From Patiria pectinifera (lineage: Eukaryota > Echinodermata > Asteroidea > Valvatida > Asterinidae): DNA of 64,000 bases. The DNA is taken from contig CM057135.1 of the NCBI GenBank assembly GCA_029964075.1, forward strand, positions 22,470,863 through 22,534,862, given 5' to 3'. Shown piece by piece: positions 1-10,899 of this stretch; position 1 is the stretch's first letter, and each line of letters opens with the position of its first letter. The translations under genes and the position numbers were made by a program. The notes beneath the pieces were generated by a model, which made no database searches, had not been told where the DNA came from, and worked only from the letters and a program-made list of their open reading frames with translations.

Positions 1-807
1 TGCTGTGTGTTCATACGTACGCATAATCCGTTAAGCATTACACAAGATGCCTCGCCGTGCATGTACTCTCAGGGCTTCTTTGAAAGGTGCGTGTACGGTA
101 ATTGAAAAGGTTTTTTTTGGGGGGGGGGGGGGGGGGGCAGATCGGGAGGGGAGATGTAGTTTATTGTCGAGTACGACAAGGTGCAAGTATATTTCTGTTT
201 TGTTTTACTACCGGCTCTTTCTTGTGCAGTAAGGGCCCCCTAGTCTAGCCTAGGACCTATAGCCTACGTAATGTACTAGGAGTAGGGCTTAGTACTAGTT
301 TTTGTGCATGCCTACGCTAGGCTAACTTGCTAGTGGACTGTTTTTTCCTTAATGCTTAGGGTTTTTTTTATAGGCCTTCTAGCCAGTAACCATTATAGCA
401 ATACTTCAAATATAAAGTGCAATTTTTTTCAAGTTTATTATGCCTAGGGCCTACATGTACATGAATGACTACAGCTCATTTAGCCTAGGCCTAGCCTAAA
501 TATATTTTTACAGAAATAATTTGAGAGCATATCCATAGGTCTATTGCAGTGACAGGGTTATTATTATTAATAATCTCTGGACAACACTGGCCTGGTACTG
601 AATATTCCTTTTCTCCCTAGCCTACTGCATTTTGCCAGTTTCGTAAACAAATTACATGAATTATAAAAACAGGAAAGGCAGTTATTCCTATACTTACAGA
701 CAACAGTAAGAAAAAGTTCGGTTTTTTTAGTACAGTTTTCTTTATTTTGTGTTTATTCTATTGTTCTCATTTTAATTTTTTTTATTTTATTTTTTATTCC
801 CCGACAG
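1..807. other. Non-coding 5' flank with a long G run
   Basis: No gene is recognised. The segment holds a run of about 20 G preceded by a T run near 110-137, AT-rich sequence, and several short CCTAGGCCTAG-type words near 235-500. It ends in a pyrimidine-rich stretch and CAG that serves as the splice acceptor of the exon starting at 808. Confidence 0.6.
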
Positions 808-973
808 TTCCCAAAGAAAGCCTTGTTGTGTTTGACGTTGACCAAAACTACTGCTGTTGTGAGGACATCAGCCCTCATCGCCAGCTGTCAGCTGAATGAA
901 ATTTCAGTTGGCAGCTCTTTAGCTGTGCGATGGGGGCCCGATGTCCTCACATGCCAAGTCATCGGGATGTCTG
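808..973 (+). CDS. Upstream exon of the BEN-domain locus
   Basis: A 55-codon frame is open from a T-rich acceptor (ends CCGACAG at 807) to a good donor (CTG/GTAGGT, GT at 974). It ends in phase 1, and the next candidate exon at 1617 supplies the two missing bases, giving D-D-R-T, so the two exons fit each other. The product is mixed hydrophobic and ends in a stretch with VGSSLAVRWGPDVLTCQV, reminiscent of small beta-barrel (Tudor/SH3-like) segments; that likeness is only an impression. The first exon, promoter and start codon are not visible and would lie upstream. Role unknown. Exon structure is seen in the sequence; membership of the BEN gene is inferred from phase and order. Confidence 0.5.
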
Positions 974-1616
974 GTAGGTAAACAAATTCCGTTTTTTACG
1001 TAACTAGTTATTAAAAAATGAAAAATATAAACACTGACTTTTTAAACTTTTGTAGACATTACTTTTTCTTCATTGTGTAAAGCACAGGAAAAGTCCAAAT
1101 CAGACCTAGCGTTTCCACTTTTGCAAAGTGCTGCGGCACGTCACATCTCGAGTAAACCCACGTAACTGTTAAACACGAGTTTGAGGATATCAAGTGCTGG
1201 TTACATTTGCAACTTTGAAAAGCACAAATTGCTTCATCCTCATGTCTTAGTTATCACAAGTTACAAACCAAGCTGATGAAAACACACACGGCTTAAACAT
1301 TTTAAAATGAATGTGTACAAAATCACGATAATCACTATAGAGTACCCAAGTGAATACATCACACAGCGCGTCCATGTAATTCAGCCTGTGAACCAACATG
1401 CGTTCATACTCCATTCCTTTTAACTACACTTTCTGGTTGTAAATGACGTCATACTTCGGTACTCCATGCTGCCTTACAAATGTCAGCAAAGCATCCTTCC
1501 AAATCTTTTTGTCACTGATTGGGGCGTTGAAACATGCTCCATCCTTAATGTTACTTTGACCTGGTTGTCCTTGGGGTTTTGAGATGCCTCCGTGGTTTTA
1601 TGTTGTGTTGTTTTAG
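974..1616 (+). other. Intron of the BEN-domain locus
   Basis: Bounded by GTAGGT at 974 and TTGTTTTAG at 1616, with matching phases on both sides. No transposon or RNA gene was recognised inside. Confidence 0.45.
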
Positions 1617-1720
1617 ACGATCGCACAGTCCTTAACGAACTGGACAGGGCGTATGTGCCGCCAGGTCCCCAAAAGGCTACGGAACGTAAAAAACGTAAAT
1701 CAAAAAATCAGGAAAAAGAT
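1617..1720 (+). CDS. Basic linker exon of the BEN-domain locus
   Basis: Begins after TTGTTTTAG and continues the phase of the 808-973 exon. It encodes about 35 residues: an acidic/hydrophobic start (DDRTVLNELDRAYVPPGP) and then a lysine/arginine-rich tail (ERKKRKSKNQEK) that could be a nuclear localisation signal. The 3' edge is uncertain: only a weak GT (1721) is present, and the gap to the next acceptor (CATTTCAG, 1757) is about 37 bases, too short for a usual animal intron. Either that intron has been shortened by deletion or the locus is decaying. The second BEN locus near 59.16 kb also has a lysine-rich stretch just before its acidic region. Confidence 0.45.
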
Positions 1721-1757
1721 GTCACATGATTACTCATATTATACCTTTTCATTTCAG

Positions 1758-2433
1758 AACACGAAAAGGCAACAGCGCTGTGCAGCGGACCCCCAGCTCC
1801 TGAAGATGACCCTGGAGTTTTCAACTTTATGGAGGAGCTGGGGACAGCTGCTTTGAGCGAGCTGTGGTGACAGGACAAGAAATGGAAAAGGAACAGAAGA
1901 CAAACCAGGAGGGAGATGGGGAAGTCGGACAGGTGGGGAAACAGGTGGGGGGTCAGGAGGGGGAACAAGTGGGGGAACAGGTGCAGGAACAGGAGCAGGC
2001 AGTTATCAAAACTTGGGGGCAGGGAAACATGAATGAAGAAAATGATGAAGGGGGACAATGAGGATCAAATTGATGAAGTTAAAGATGATGATGTTGATGG
2101 TAGAGATAATGATAATGATGACGATGATGATGAAATTGGCGGGGTTGGGAGAGGGGTTGCTTACACATATTTCACTGAGCAGGAACTTAACACGTTAAAG
2201 GCAAAAAGCCGAAGTAAAGTGAATTTTTGTGTGAATTTGGTCTGGAAGTTGTTTAATTCTGCAGAATTACGTCAAGGCAGGATTAAGGGAAGACGCCAAG
2301 GACAGGGCGGGCCTGTGTTGCAACTAGATCCGCAACGTATGGCTATCGTGAAGCACAACTTTTTTCGGGTTGTCCGCGCTAAGGACAGAAAGGACCTGTG
2401 GCGGAGATGCTGTGTCTCCGTAGATGCTGCCGG
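1758..2433 (+). pseudogene. Acidic region plus BEN domain, last exon, interrupted by a MITE
   Basis: After the acceptor at 1757 one frame encodes HEKATALCSGPPAPEDDPG and onward, stopping near 1868. A second frame (1864-2061) is Gln/Glu-rich with a repeated G-E-Q-V pattern. A third (2033-2443) carries an Asp-rich run and then, about 2157-2432, a BEN-type domain: FCVNLVWKLFNSAEL, a glycine/basic turn, LQLDPQRM, and LWRRCCVSVDAAG. BEN domains bind DNA or partner proteins in chromatin and transcription factors. The sequence resembles the BEN domain at 60.1-60.4 kb, which has WKMCCKAIDAAGR. The frame is lost inside a MITE directly after DAAG. At least two frame changes plus the insertion suggest a decayed gene copy, although unseen splicing could explain one frame change. 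Confidence 0.55.
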
Positions 2434-2634
2434 TGTCACATGAAAATCCGACTCCTATGAAAATCGGACCCTTTTTCCCTTTTATTGGTTAATCCCTCTC
2501 ACATGACCGGTCACTTTCCTAATTATCATACTTACGCATGCGCAGTATAACCAATGAGTCCGATTTTCATAGAAACCTAAATTCACGCTACACCGGCAGG
2601 GAACTTAAGTGGCAGCATCAGCGGAGACACAAGG
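2420..2634. repeat. Inverted repeat flanking the MITE
   Basis: The BEN codons just left of the MITE (TGTGTCTCCGTAGATGCTG at about 2411-2429) recur in inverted orientation to its right (GGCAGCATCAGCGGAGACAC at about 2611-2630) with about two mismatches. Without the MITE this would be a stem of about 21 bp with a loop of about 16 bases. The other MITE copies lack these arms, so they belong to the locus. Confidence 0.6.
2434..2592. mobile_element. 159-bp MITE, copy 1, in the BEN exon
   Basis: Ends are imperfect inverted repeats: TGTCACATGAA on the left, and the complement of the right end reads TGTAGCGTGAA. CCGG stands on both sides (2430-2433 and 2593-2596). Removing the element and one CCGG reads on as D-A-A-G-R-E-L, and the R after DAAG matches the other BEN locus, which supports CCGG as a 4-bp target duplication. 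Near-identical copies lie at 17,739 (inverted) and 26,138. No coding capacity. Superfamily unassigned: TGT/ACA ends with a 4-bp duplication would suit Ginger-like or other DDE families. Confidence 0.75.
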
Positions 2635-2679
2635 AAGGCTAGGTATTTTTTTTCCTTAAAGTTTGTCATTTGTGCATTA

Positions 2680-2910
2680 AAAAAACCCAACCAATTCGGC
2701 TTCCTTTTTTACATGGCATTGGAAAACAGGGTAGGTAGGTCATATTTTTGGGGCCATTTTTTTGGTATAATCATATGAGGTGTCTGCGTGTAACCAAGGG
2801 TAAACGTTAGAAATTGATGGGTCTTCTCATATTTCCAATAAAAAGATTGGATAGGGCTGTCAGAATGTGAAGTTAGGGAAACCGGAAGAAGAACTATTTT
2901 TTTGTTGGCC
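2680..2910. mobile_element. Short TIR element related to those at 29.1 and 63.2 kb
   Basis: The left part (AAAAAAACCC, then TTCGGCTTCC, then AAACAGGGTAGGTAGGTC) and the inverted right part (AAAACCGGAAG region ending TTGTTGGCC at 2910) match the two ends of the larger elements at 29,149 and 63,224, whose ends share CTTCCGGTTACCCGACC. At about 230 bp this looks like an internally deleted, non-autonomous member. Confidence 0.45.
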
Positions 2911-5585
2911 TTGATAACTGTTGTTTCCGAATGGCACTTAATCAAAATTTTAGATCAAGTAACCAAGCATGACATTTTATGGGGTAATTTTGATCACTTT
3001 TGTCGGAAGAGGGTGAGATTTAATCACCACACGAAAATGAAACGCACTTTCATAATTTGCCACTTTTGACTTGAAGTCCTCCAATGTCGATGTAACAATG
3101 GAGTTGGGGCTGAAGCCGCGTGTTGAGGTTTGAAACTTCTGGATGAATGCAGGATCACCCCTGATGTCCTTGCAAATTATTAAAGCAATATAAGAGCTGA
3201 TCCAGTATTCCTTTGGAAGCTTCCAGTCACAGCACATGGTTTCAGCTCCGTCTCCAGTGCTGTATCGAAGTAGGAGGGAAAGTGGCTCATTTTGAAAGTG
3301 AGAATTTTTTTGAATTTTTTTTTTTAAATTTCGCCCTTTTTCACAAAAGTGATGAAAATTGCTGCATAAAAATGTGTCATTTGATCTTTAAAATCCTTAA
3401 TTTTTTGCTTAATTCCAGTGCAAAAAAAAAAACAGAGTTATTAAGGATCACAAAAAAGGACATGATTTTTTGACAACTCGTCTTCAAATCAAGCACTGGA
3501 GCTCAGTCAAGCGGATGAAATAAAACCGTCCATAGACAAACAGGTTTCACACACAAACTTTTTAAAGCACCACTCTGAGAAACAAACTCCGCATTTGAAA
3601 ACATTTGTGCAAAATGGCATTAAATTGAATTTTTGAAATATGCTCAACAAATGGGTGAACATTTTTGTCAAAGGTAGGTTTCCTTGTTTTTGCACCACCC
3701 TGTGTTAAGCTGTTTGAAACTAGCACACTGCATTGACAAATAATAGCAACTTGAACTGGGCCCACTTGCGCATTGTATTAATGTTGCCAAACCACAATAA
3801 CGGAAATTTCCAAAAATGTACTAAATAAATGACATTTTTTTTGTTTTCTTCAAAATGAGAGGGTGTCAAAAAAAGAGACCAATTTCACAGGGAGTTAGTG
3901 CAATCACTAAAAGCAAAATTTGATTTTTTTTTACAATCATTTGGTCAGACACCTTTTGGAAAGTTGCAAATGGTCTACTCTATGTTTAAAAATCAATAGC
4001 TTGCCTTCCATTTCTCCATTTGCTTTTAGGGGTGTAACAATACATCACTTTTATGATTTCAAAGAATCATTGACTATGTACTAGGGAATGAATACAATCA
4101 TATGTAAACACACAAAGTCAAGTATATTATAATCTGATTATTTTCATCTCCAAATATTCACTTATTTAACAAGAGTTCAGACAGACCTCTTTCATTAAAA
4201 AAATTGACACATCTATTTCCCAGGTTGAAACTGAAATAGCATGGGTGTAAGTTGTTTGACAACTTCACTCTGGTTGCATGTTTCCAAAATGATAACACGA
4301 TTTATATACACATGTTTTGTATTGTTACACCCTTATCAGTTATGTAGTCAAGACCTTTATGGGTGATCTATGGAAATGTGTGGACATTATAAGCATGTCA
4401 GGCACGTAAACTAACAAAGACTTAAAATAAACCACACTTGGACCTATGGAAAAAATTGAAAAGGTCTCCCTCTACATTTAAGTCTCCAAAAAGGTCTTAC
4501 TACAGCATCGACTCCACTTGTCTTTCTTTTCCATTGCATTTGATCAAGACACTCATAAAAAAATCAATTAACCCTAACTTGCTAGCACCTTGTAATTTAC
4601 AAGGAACTTTCCTCGTCTTTGCAAATCCCAATACCATGGTAAACTGTGCACATACATATAAACAGTTACCCTGTTCATTTGCGGTAGCACTCAACCAAAT
4701 GGATCCAAACAAACTCTGTTTGGGCTTATTGGGGATCGTAAGGGTTAACGTTGGCCTTGACAAAAATGAAACAATTTAAATAACCATTGAAAATTTTGGT
4801 CTAATGCAACCCTTAATCCTGCCCTGGCTGTTTTTTACTCATTCGTAATTTTGCAGCATTTGTAGTTTACCTTAAGGAAGTTTCGGATTAAAGGGACACT
4901 GTGTCCTGGATGACCCCAATTTTGTCTACAGAATGCGCTTTGAACATAATGCTGTTGATCTGAAGCAATATAGAAGGATATAAACATCCACACGACTATT
5001 CTTTGAAAACTGGGCGTTTTTGAGTAAATCTTGGGGTTTTTTTGCATGTGAAAACGTCCGTTTATGCTAGTTGTCATTCCAGCCAAAACATTCCAGTTCA
5101 TCTTTTGAGGACGTGTAAGAAACCACATCTGAGCATAGGTGCCGTGTGTAATTTTATGTGACATACACAACGTGTATCAAAAATTGACTGAAACAACAGG
5201 AAATAGTAGTATGAACATTTATTTCAACGTTGACATTTCCACACAATGAAATGTTACAATGCCGTGTAAATATATTATACAGAGTAAAATGCAATGAATT
5301 AAGTATTTGTGTATAATAATGTACATGGATCAATGCTAGAACAAATTTACGACAACATTTAGGTACAAGGTGAAGCGTCACGCTTCTGTACCCTAACCTA
5401 TCGACAGACAAGTGGACATGACCGAGAACAACAATGACAAAGAACAAAATGGACAACAGTGAGACACACAAAGACACAACCTAGAGAAACACAAACTGGT
5501 ATGAGACGATGGCATACATCTAGATTCATAAATTATAACTAGTTATCCGAATAAACGTTGAAAAAAACACCACAAACTGGTATAA
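2911..5585. other. Unannotated AT-rich stretch
   Basis: No supported gene. Open frames are short and lack domains or convincing splice sites. Long T and A runs are common. CACAAACTGGTAT recurs at about 5490 and 5572, next to the LINE edge. Confidence 0.5.
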
Positions 5586-5589
5586 GAAC

Positions 5590-7640
5590 ATTTTTTTAAA
5601 TATTTTTGTCGCTATATCATCGATGTGTTTTTCCAAGTGAGATTCTCGTCAATAGTTATGCCCAAGAATTTAGTGCTTTTTACTTGACACAGATTGGAAT
5701 CGTTTAAAATTAAGGGAACCGATTGAGATTTATACTGATGGGCACAAAAAATCATATAGTTCGATTTCAACAAATTAGTGCAAAGTTTGTTAGCTAAGAG
5801 CCAGGTACTAATTATTTTCAATTCAACTTTAAGATTTCTAAAAGGAGTATCAACATTTTTATGAGTATATAATAAACTAGTGTCATCGGCAAATAAACAA
5901 AATGAAATAATGTCAGAGGTGTTAATGCTATCATTAATTTAAATGATAAAAAGTATTGGGCCTAATACAGAACCCTGTGGTACTCCACAAGTAATATCTC
6001 GATAGGGAGAATGTACAGAATTATATGACACGTACTGCTTTCTATTACTCAAATATCTTTTAAATAAGTCAAGTGCTATTCCACGCACACCATAGTGTTC
6101 CAACTTACTTATTAAAATATCATGATGGACTGTATCAAAAGCTTTTGACAAGTCTAGAAATATTGCAATCGAGATATTATTATGTTCAATCGCGGTACAT
6201 ATTTTACTTAGAACATAAGATGTCGCCAGATGAGTTGACCTATTTTGTCTAAAACCAAATTGTGCATCAGACACGATTATCGTGCTTGTTTATAAAAGAT
6301 AATAATCTTGTGCAAATTAACTTTTCAAATAATTTGGAAAATGCGGACGAAACAGATATGGGTCTATAATTACCATTATCATGCTTACAACCTTTTTTGT
6401 AGATTGGTGTAACCTGTGCTATTTTTAAATCATTGAGAAATACTCCAGCTGTCAAGCACTTATTAAATATGTCCGCAAAAGGCTTCGCTATAGAATACCG
6501 TGCTTGTTTAATAGCAAAGGAACTTAAGCCATCAAATCCGGGGGCCTTGCCAGAAGGAAGTTTGTCAAGATTATCCACAATCTCTTCTGGGGTAACAGGT
6601 GACAAAAAGACTGAGTTCGAGCATGGAGTTTTTAGAAATGAACAAAAAGAAGTGTTACATGACGGTAGTTTGCTAGCAAGGTTATTGCCAATATTGACAA
6701 AATAATTATTAAATGCCTCAGCAATCTCCATGTTACCTTCATGATTAGTACCATCTTGGTTAAAGAAAAGAAGGGTTAGCATTTTGCTTGCACTATTTTA
6801 GAAGAGAATTAATAACATTCCAAGTACCTTTAATATTGCTTTTTACTTCATTGAATATTTTATGGAGATAATTTGTTTTGGATAATTTAATAAGAGAGTT
6901 AAGTTTATTCTGGTAGCAGGTATAAACATATGTGTTGTGTGAAGAAGTTTTCTGTCTGAATTTTCTATACAAATAATTCCTACGCCTAATTGAATGGTAA
7001 ATACCGTCAGTTAGCCAAGGGGATTTAAGTTTATCAAAACGGCATTTTACCTCTGTAAGGGACAGTTTTTGTTATAAATGTGTGAAACATGAAACAGAAA
7101 TGTATTGTTCATACAATGAATATAATTTGATGACGTTATTTCAACCCATTCAAGTCATGAATAAAATATTATTGTCAATATTATTGTGGTTAAAGTCACG
7201 CTTTTTACATTTGCGATCGCGTTGCTCTCTTTCTTTAAGGTTTTCAATTACTAAAAATACAGGAAGATGGTCACTGATATCGGTCACCAAAACACCGGCA
7301 GGATGAGTTTGATAAACCTTGGTAAAAATAGTATCGATGAGAGTTGCACTTTCCATAGTAATCCTGGTTGTTTTGACTATAGTAGGATAGAAAAAATGAG
7401 ATAATAAGGTATTTATGAAGCTTTGAGCGCTATTATCAGTATCACATTCCATTAAGTTATCACATTCCATTAATTTGATATTATAAGCGCCCATAATGTA
7501 ACACGATTTGTTCTCATCATATATTTGTGATAATATTGTTTCAATACTATAAATGTTAGTAAGCAATCCAAGACTTGACAAGTTTGTGGATTTAAGGATG
7601 CAGTGCCTCTTTAAGTAAGTTTGCAACATTTCTAGTTGTT
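5590..7640 (-). mobile_element. LINE fragment (CR1/Jockey group), endonuclease to RT, decayed
   Basis: Reading right to left: the C-terminal half of an apurinic-type endonuclease (7629-7150; IMGAYNI where GDFN is usual, SATLIDTIF, TDISDHLPVF); a linker with PWLTDGIYHSIRRRN and GTWNVINSLL; then reverse transcriptase with NYRPISVSSAFSKLFEKL, FGFRQNRST, FLDLSKAFDTVHHD, GVPQGSVLGP and FADD at about 5882-5893. The coding is split into at least four open pieces (7629-7150, 6782-6267, 6274-5939, 5821-5612), so it is dead. It is 5' truncated within the endonuclease. It also stops abruptly near 5590, just after the thumb region (HIDDIATKIFKKM), without a recognisable 3' tail. Motif style fits CR1-group clades such as Daphne or Crack; the exact clade is not determined. 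Confidence 0.88.
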
Positions 7641-7686
7641 AAGAATTTACCTGTTTCAATATTTTTCAATGTCATTTGTAATTTTT

Positions 7687-8366
7687 CAACAGCTATAATT
7701 AGCTTTAAAAATGCACCTGAGAAACAATACTTAAGCAGTTTTCTGATACTTCACCGGGTTGCCAACTCCTTGGCAAGATTGGCATATCGCCACATACGCT
7801 TTCTTGTCGACATCTAAGGCCCAAGCAAAGATTTTTAGACAAGGCAGGCTTTCCCGGGTAGTTGGTGCAATAGACTGCACCCACATACGACTGTACGGAG
7901 CACCAATCAGAGATGACGGGCTTCTGTATGAAAACAGAAAAGGCTATCATACTATTTATGAGCAAGCCGTGTGTAATGGGTCATTTAAGATGACTAATGT
8001 CGCCGCACGATGGCAAGGCAGCACCCACGACAGTGCGGTTTTGCATGGGAGCCGTCTCGGGGAATTAGTGTAAGTGTAACATGCACGTGTGCTGACATTA
8101 ATACGACTCTTTGGATGTAAGCAAATGCAAACAATTCTGTATAACACATTTAAACGAACACGCAATCGGATTTGTTAACTTTTTACTAGAAACGTCAATG
8201 CAACATAATGATAGGCTCTGATAATATAAAATAAATACATTTAAAAATAATTTCCCCCCATTTTTCAGATTCCAAGGAACGCTGCTACCGGCTACACCCA
8301 ACAACTGTGGCTGACACCTGTCCTGTCAAGGAACCCACCAAAATTTGTCATAATTATTTGAAACTT
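7687..8366 (+). pseudogene. PIF/Harbinger transposase fragment (DDE_Tnp_4), two exons
   Basis: Exon 1 (to 8069) carries HRVANSLARLAYRHIRF in one frame and then, in another, the HARBI1-like core VVGAIDCTHIRLYGAP, ENRKGYHTI, QAVCNGSFKMTNVAARW and GSTHDSAV, including two aspartates of the DDE triad (IDCTH and THDS). A donor GTAAGTG at 8070 and an acceptor TTTTTCAG ending 8268 flank a 199-bp intron. Exon 2 gives TGYTQQLWLTPVL, the usual segment after the second aspartate, but one base out of phase, and stops near 8366. The third catalytic residue is not found. At least two frame breaks: a dead cut-and-paste transposase. It abuts the LINE at about 7640; element ends were not identified. Confidence 0.85.
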
Positions 8367-8399
8367 GCAGCAAGTATACAATGTACAGAACAAAGAAAA

Positions 8400-10330
8400 A
8401 ACAACAATTAAGGAATCAAAGCTGACCAATACATTCAATTCAATAAAACGTTTGTTTTATTGTTATATAAATATATATATATTCATGAGATCTTCCGAAA
8501 ATAAAAAATTGTTACTGCTAGACCTAAGCGATTAATATTGAAAAATGGAACAAAAGTTTTGCGAATTTTATAAGAAAGTATGTACACACACTCTACAGGG
8601 ATACATGTAAGGAGGCCATATGAAGGTGATATCTCCTTATCCAGTGCTAATAATCCACTGTTTCACTTAAAATTTATGTTTCATCAGAAAATATTTCAGT
8701 TGGTCACGATATTTTTTTTGAAAGGTTCATGTACGGCACAAAAAGAAATGGAATTTATACATTAGATTCAGTTTTTCCGAGTATCTGTAAACTTATTTTC
8801 ACTGATAAACAGTAAAGGATGCCACGGTAAGTGCGATGTATAAATATCATTTAAGTCGGAAACCGTTTCAATTAGAAAAGTAAGGTATCACGTTATACGT
8901 TTTTATCGCTGAGTGTAATGTTATTGTGCTACACTGCACACAAACGTCGCCCAGGATCTGACCCGTAAACATGGCTAGCCACGCCGCGCGCGCTCCGTTT
9001 CTGTCGACGCGTTGGAAATGTATACATTTAATACATTTAACGATTTACAACTGACTGGTTCCCGGCCCTGAAATGAAGTTAAGCACAAAAGGGGTTTTAC
9101 TCATAGACGTACATAAAGAACCTATAGACGATCAACATTAACAGGGGGCGCAAGACCGTAATTTCAGTGAAGCCGCCATTTTTAAAAACCATGGGCAAAC
9201 TTATTCGGCACGTCACACATAAAGCGCACACAATACGCGGCTGCCTAGTGAGGTCCTCCAAACAGAACGTCACAGTGAAGGGCAAGTTGTAGTATTATTG
9301 CCTTTTATGACGTTAGAACCAACCCGACAATGTGTACATATCATGTATGAATTATCTGGGCATTGAGCAAGGAAAAAAGGAGCAAGTTTTTTAGGAAATT
9401 TCATTGGATATTTTGCAAATAAAATTTGATCCAGACGCCACTTTTCTGGTTGTGCACGATTCAATTGTAGGCCTACTAGCATTTGTTATCTCATAGTCCC
9501 TGTCACTCACTCAGGCATGTCAGGAGAGAATGCTGTAACCTGACGCTACTTCAGAGGTTGTGTACAAAGTCTATAGAAAGTCAAGACAATTTTCAATATA
9601 TTTCCTAACAAATTTGTGTTTCTCAGTCCCAGATTCATATCTTAATTCTTATCATCATTTTCGCAATTACTGACATTCATTGAGCTGATATATGAAGAAA
9701 AAAGCAGCGTCAGGTTGCAACTTTTTTTCCTCACAGAGTCATGGCAATGCTGAGCAGATTAATTTAAAACTTGCACAAATTTACTAGAGTGGACCCTTTT
9801 CCTTAGTCAGGATTGTCAACAGTCATTGGGAACTTAATAACAATGTCACAATGTGGCCAACCAGAACATATCAACTGCCAGAAGAGCATAGAATGATCCA
9901 AAGAATACAGCATTAGTGTATTCAAATTTTGTTAAAATTCTGTAAAGATACATGGGAGTTTGTCGCATGAAACTTCTTGAATCTCGATAGATTTTGTGCA
10001 CAACTGCTAAAGTAGCTTCAGGTTACATCATTCTTTCTGATCGCGCATACACATTTTGAATTTGCACAAGTTCTAAATTCGTGTTCAACACCATTAAAAG
10101 TCATTCATTCCTTTGCTACTTGCAGTCAAGTGTGAGGTGTGGACAGCTTTCAGGGACATTTTATTTTCCTAATCCATGTTCATCCTCAACTTGGCTCTAA
10201 TTTTGCAAGTGCCTATAATTATACATTATCTTACTGTGACCTACACCATGTAACTTCACATGTAACGAAATATTTTTCTAATAATATAAGATCCTTTTTA
10301 ATAAACCTTTGTTTTCTATTGTATTTGTTT
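8400..10330. other. Unannotated stretch
   Basis: No gene, RNA or transposon recognised. Only short frames without domains. Confidence 0.5.
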
Positions 10331-10353
10331 TGCAGAAGCTAAAGTGATGCACA

Positions 10354-10625
10354 ATGCCTCGAACCTGTGTAGCACGGGTGTGTAAACAGCGTTATTCACA
10401 AGAATCAAAGGCGAATGGAACTACATTCCACTATATTCCGAAGGACCTCACCAGACGACACCAGTGGGAGCTACAATCCTTCTAGTCAAGATAGCCTCTG
10501 CTCGAAGCACTTGGATCCCGAGTCTTTCAAAACAGGCGGTAAAACCAAAATTCTGAAGAGAAATGCTCTGCCCACGTAGTTCGAATTTCCCAAACACCTT
10601 CAGCCTAGACCCCTTTTAAAGCGTC
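10354..10625 (+). pseudogene. Broken THAP-type zinc finger domain
   Basis: After a good acceptor (GTTTTGCAG, 10335) an ATG at 10354 opens MPRTCVARVCKQRYSQESK, then GTTFHYIPKDLTRRHQWELQ. This is the THAP start: CxxxxC near the N-terminus and the conserved F-P/W positions. A one-base shift is then needed to read the second half, LCSKHLDPESFKTGG with the C-x2-H zinc ligands, followed by ALPT, an in-frame stop, and FEFPKH. THAP domains bind DNA in host regulators and in P-element or ISL2EU-type transposases. With one frameshift and one stop in about 85 codons this is a pseudogene. Whether host- or transposon-derived is unknown. Confidence 0.75.
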
Positions 10626-10899
10626 AAGTATTGAATCTTGCTCTCTTCTTGAACCCGACGAAGACCTGGATGTGGGTCACTCCACGAAGTTGGGTACACA
10701 ATCAATGCATCAGTGACAGTGGTCCAGTGAAAACAAAGTGCTGTTATTTCTTTTTTGACAAATTAGTCACATTTTTTAACGATCCTGATTTATTGAGGAT
10801 GAATGGGCAAACAAGAAAAAAATATTTTTTGGGACCTGCAATTGGTCGAAACCCAAACTACGTCACCAAAATGTCATGGTATCCATGTTTATTTTAAGA

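Noticed and set aside
1721-1757. A working 37-base intron, or an AT-AC type intron, between the BEN exons
   Set aside because: Too short for normal splicing and lacking the U12 donor consensus; decay of the locus is simpler.
4438-4779. 113-codon plus frame
   Set aside because: No domain, splice sites or protein-like conservation; the opposite strand is also open over much of it.
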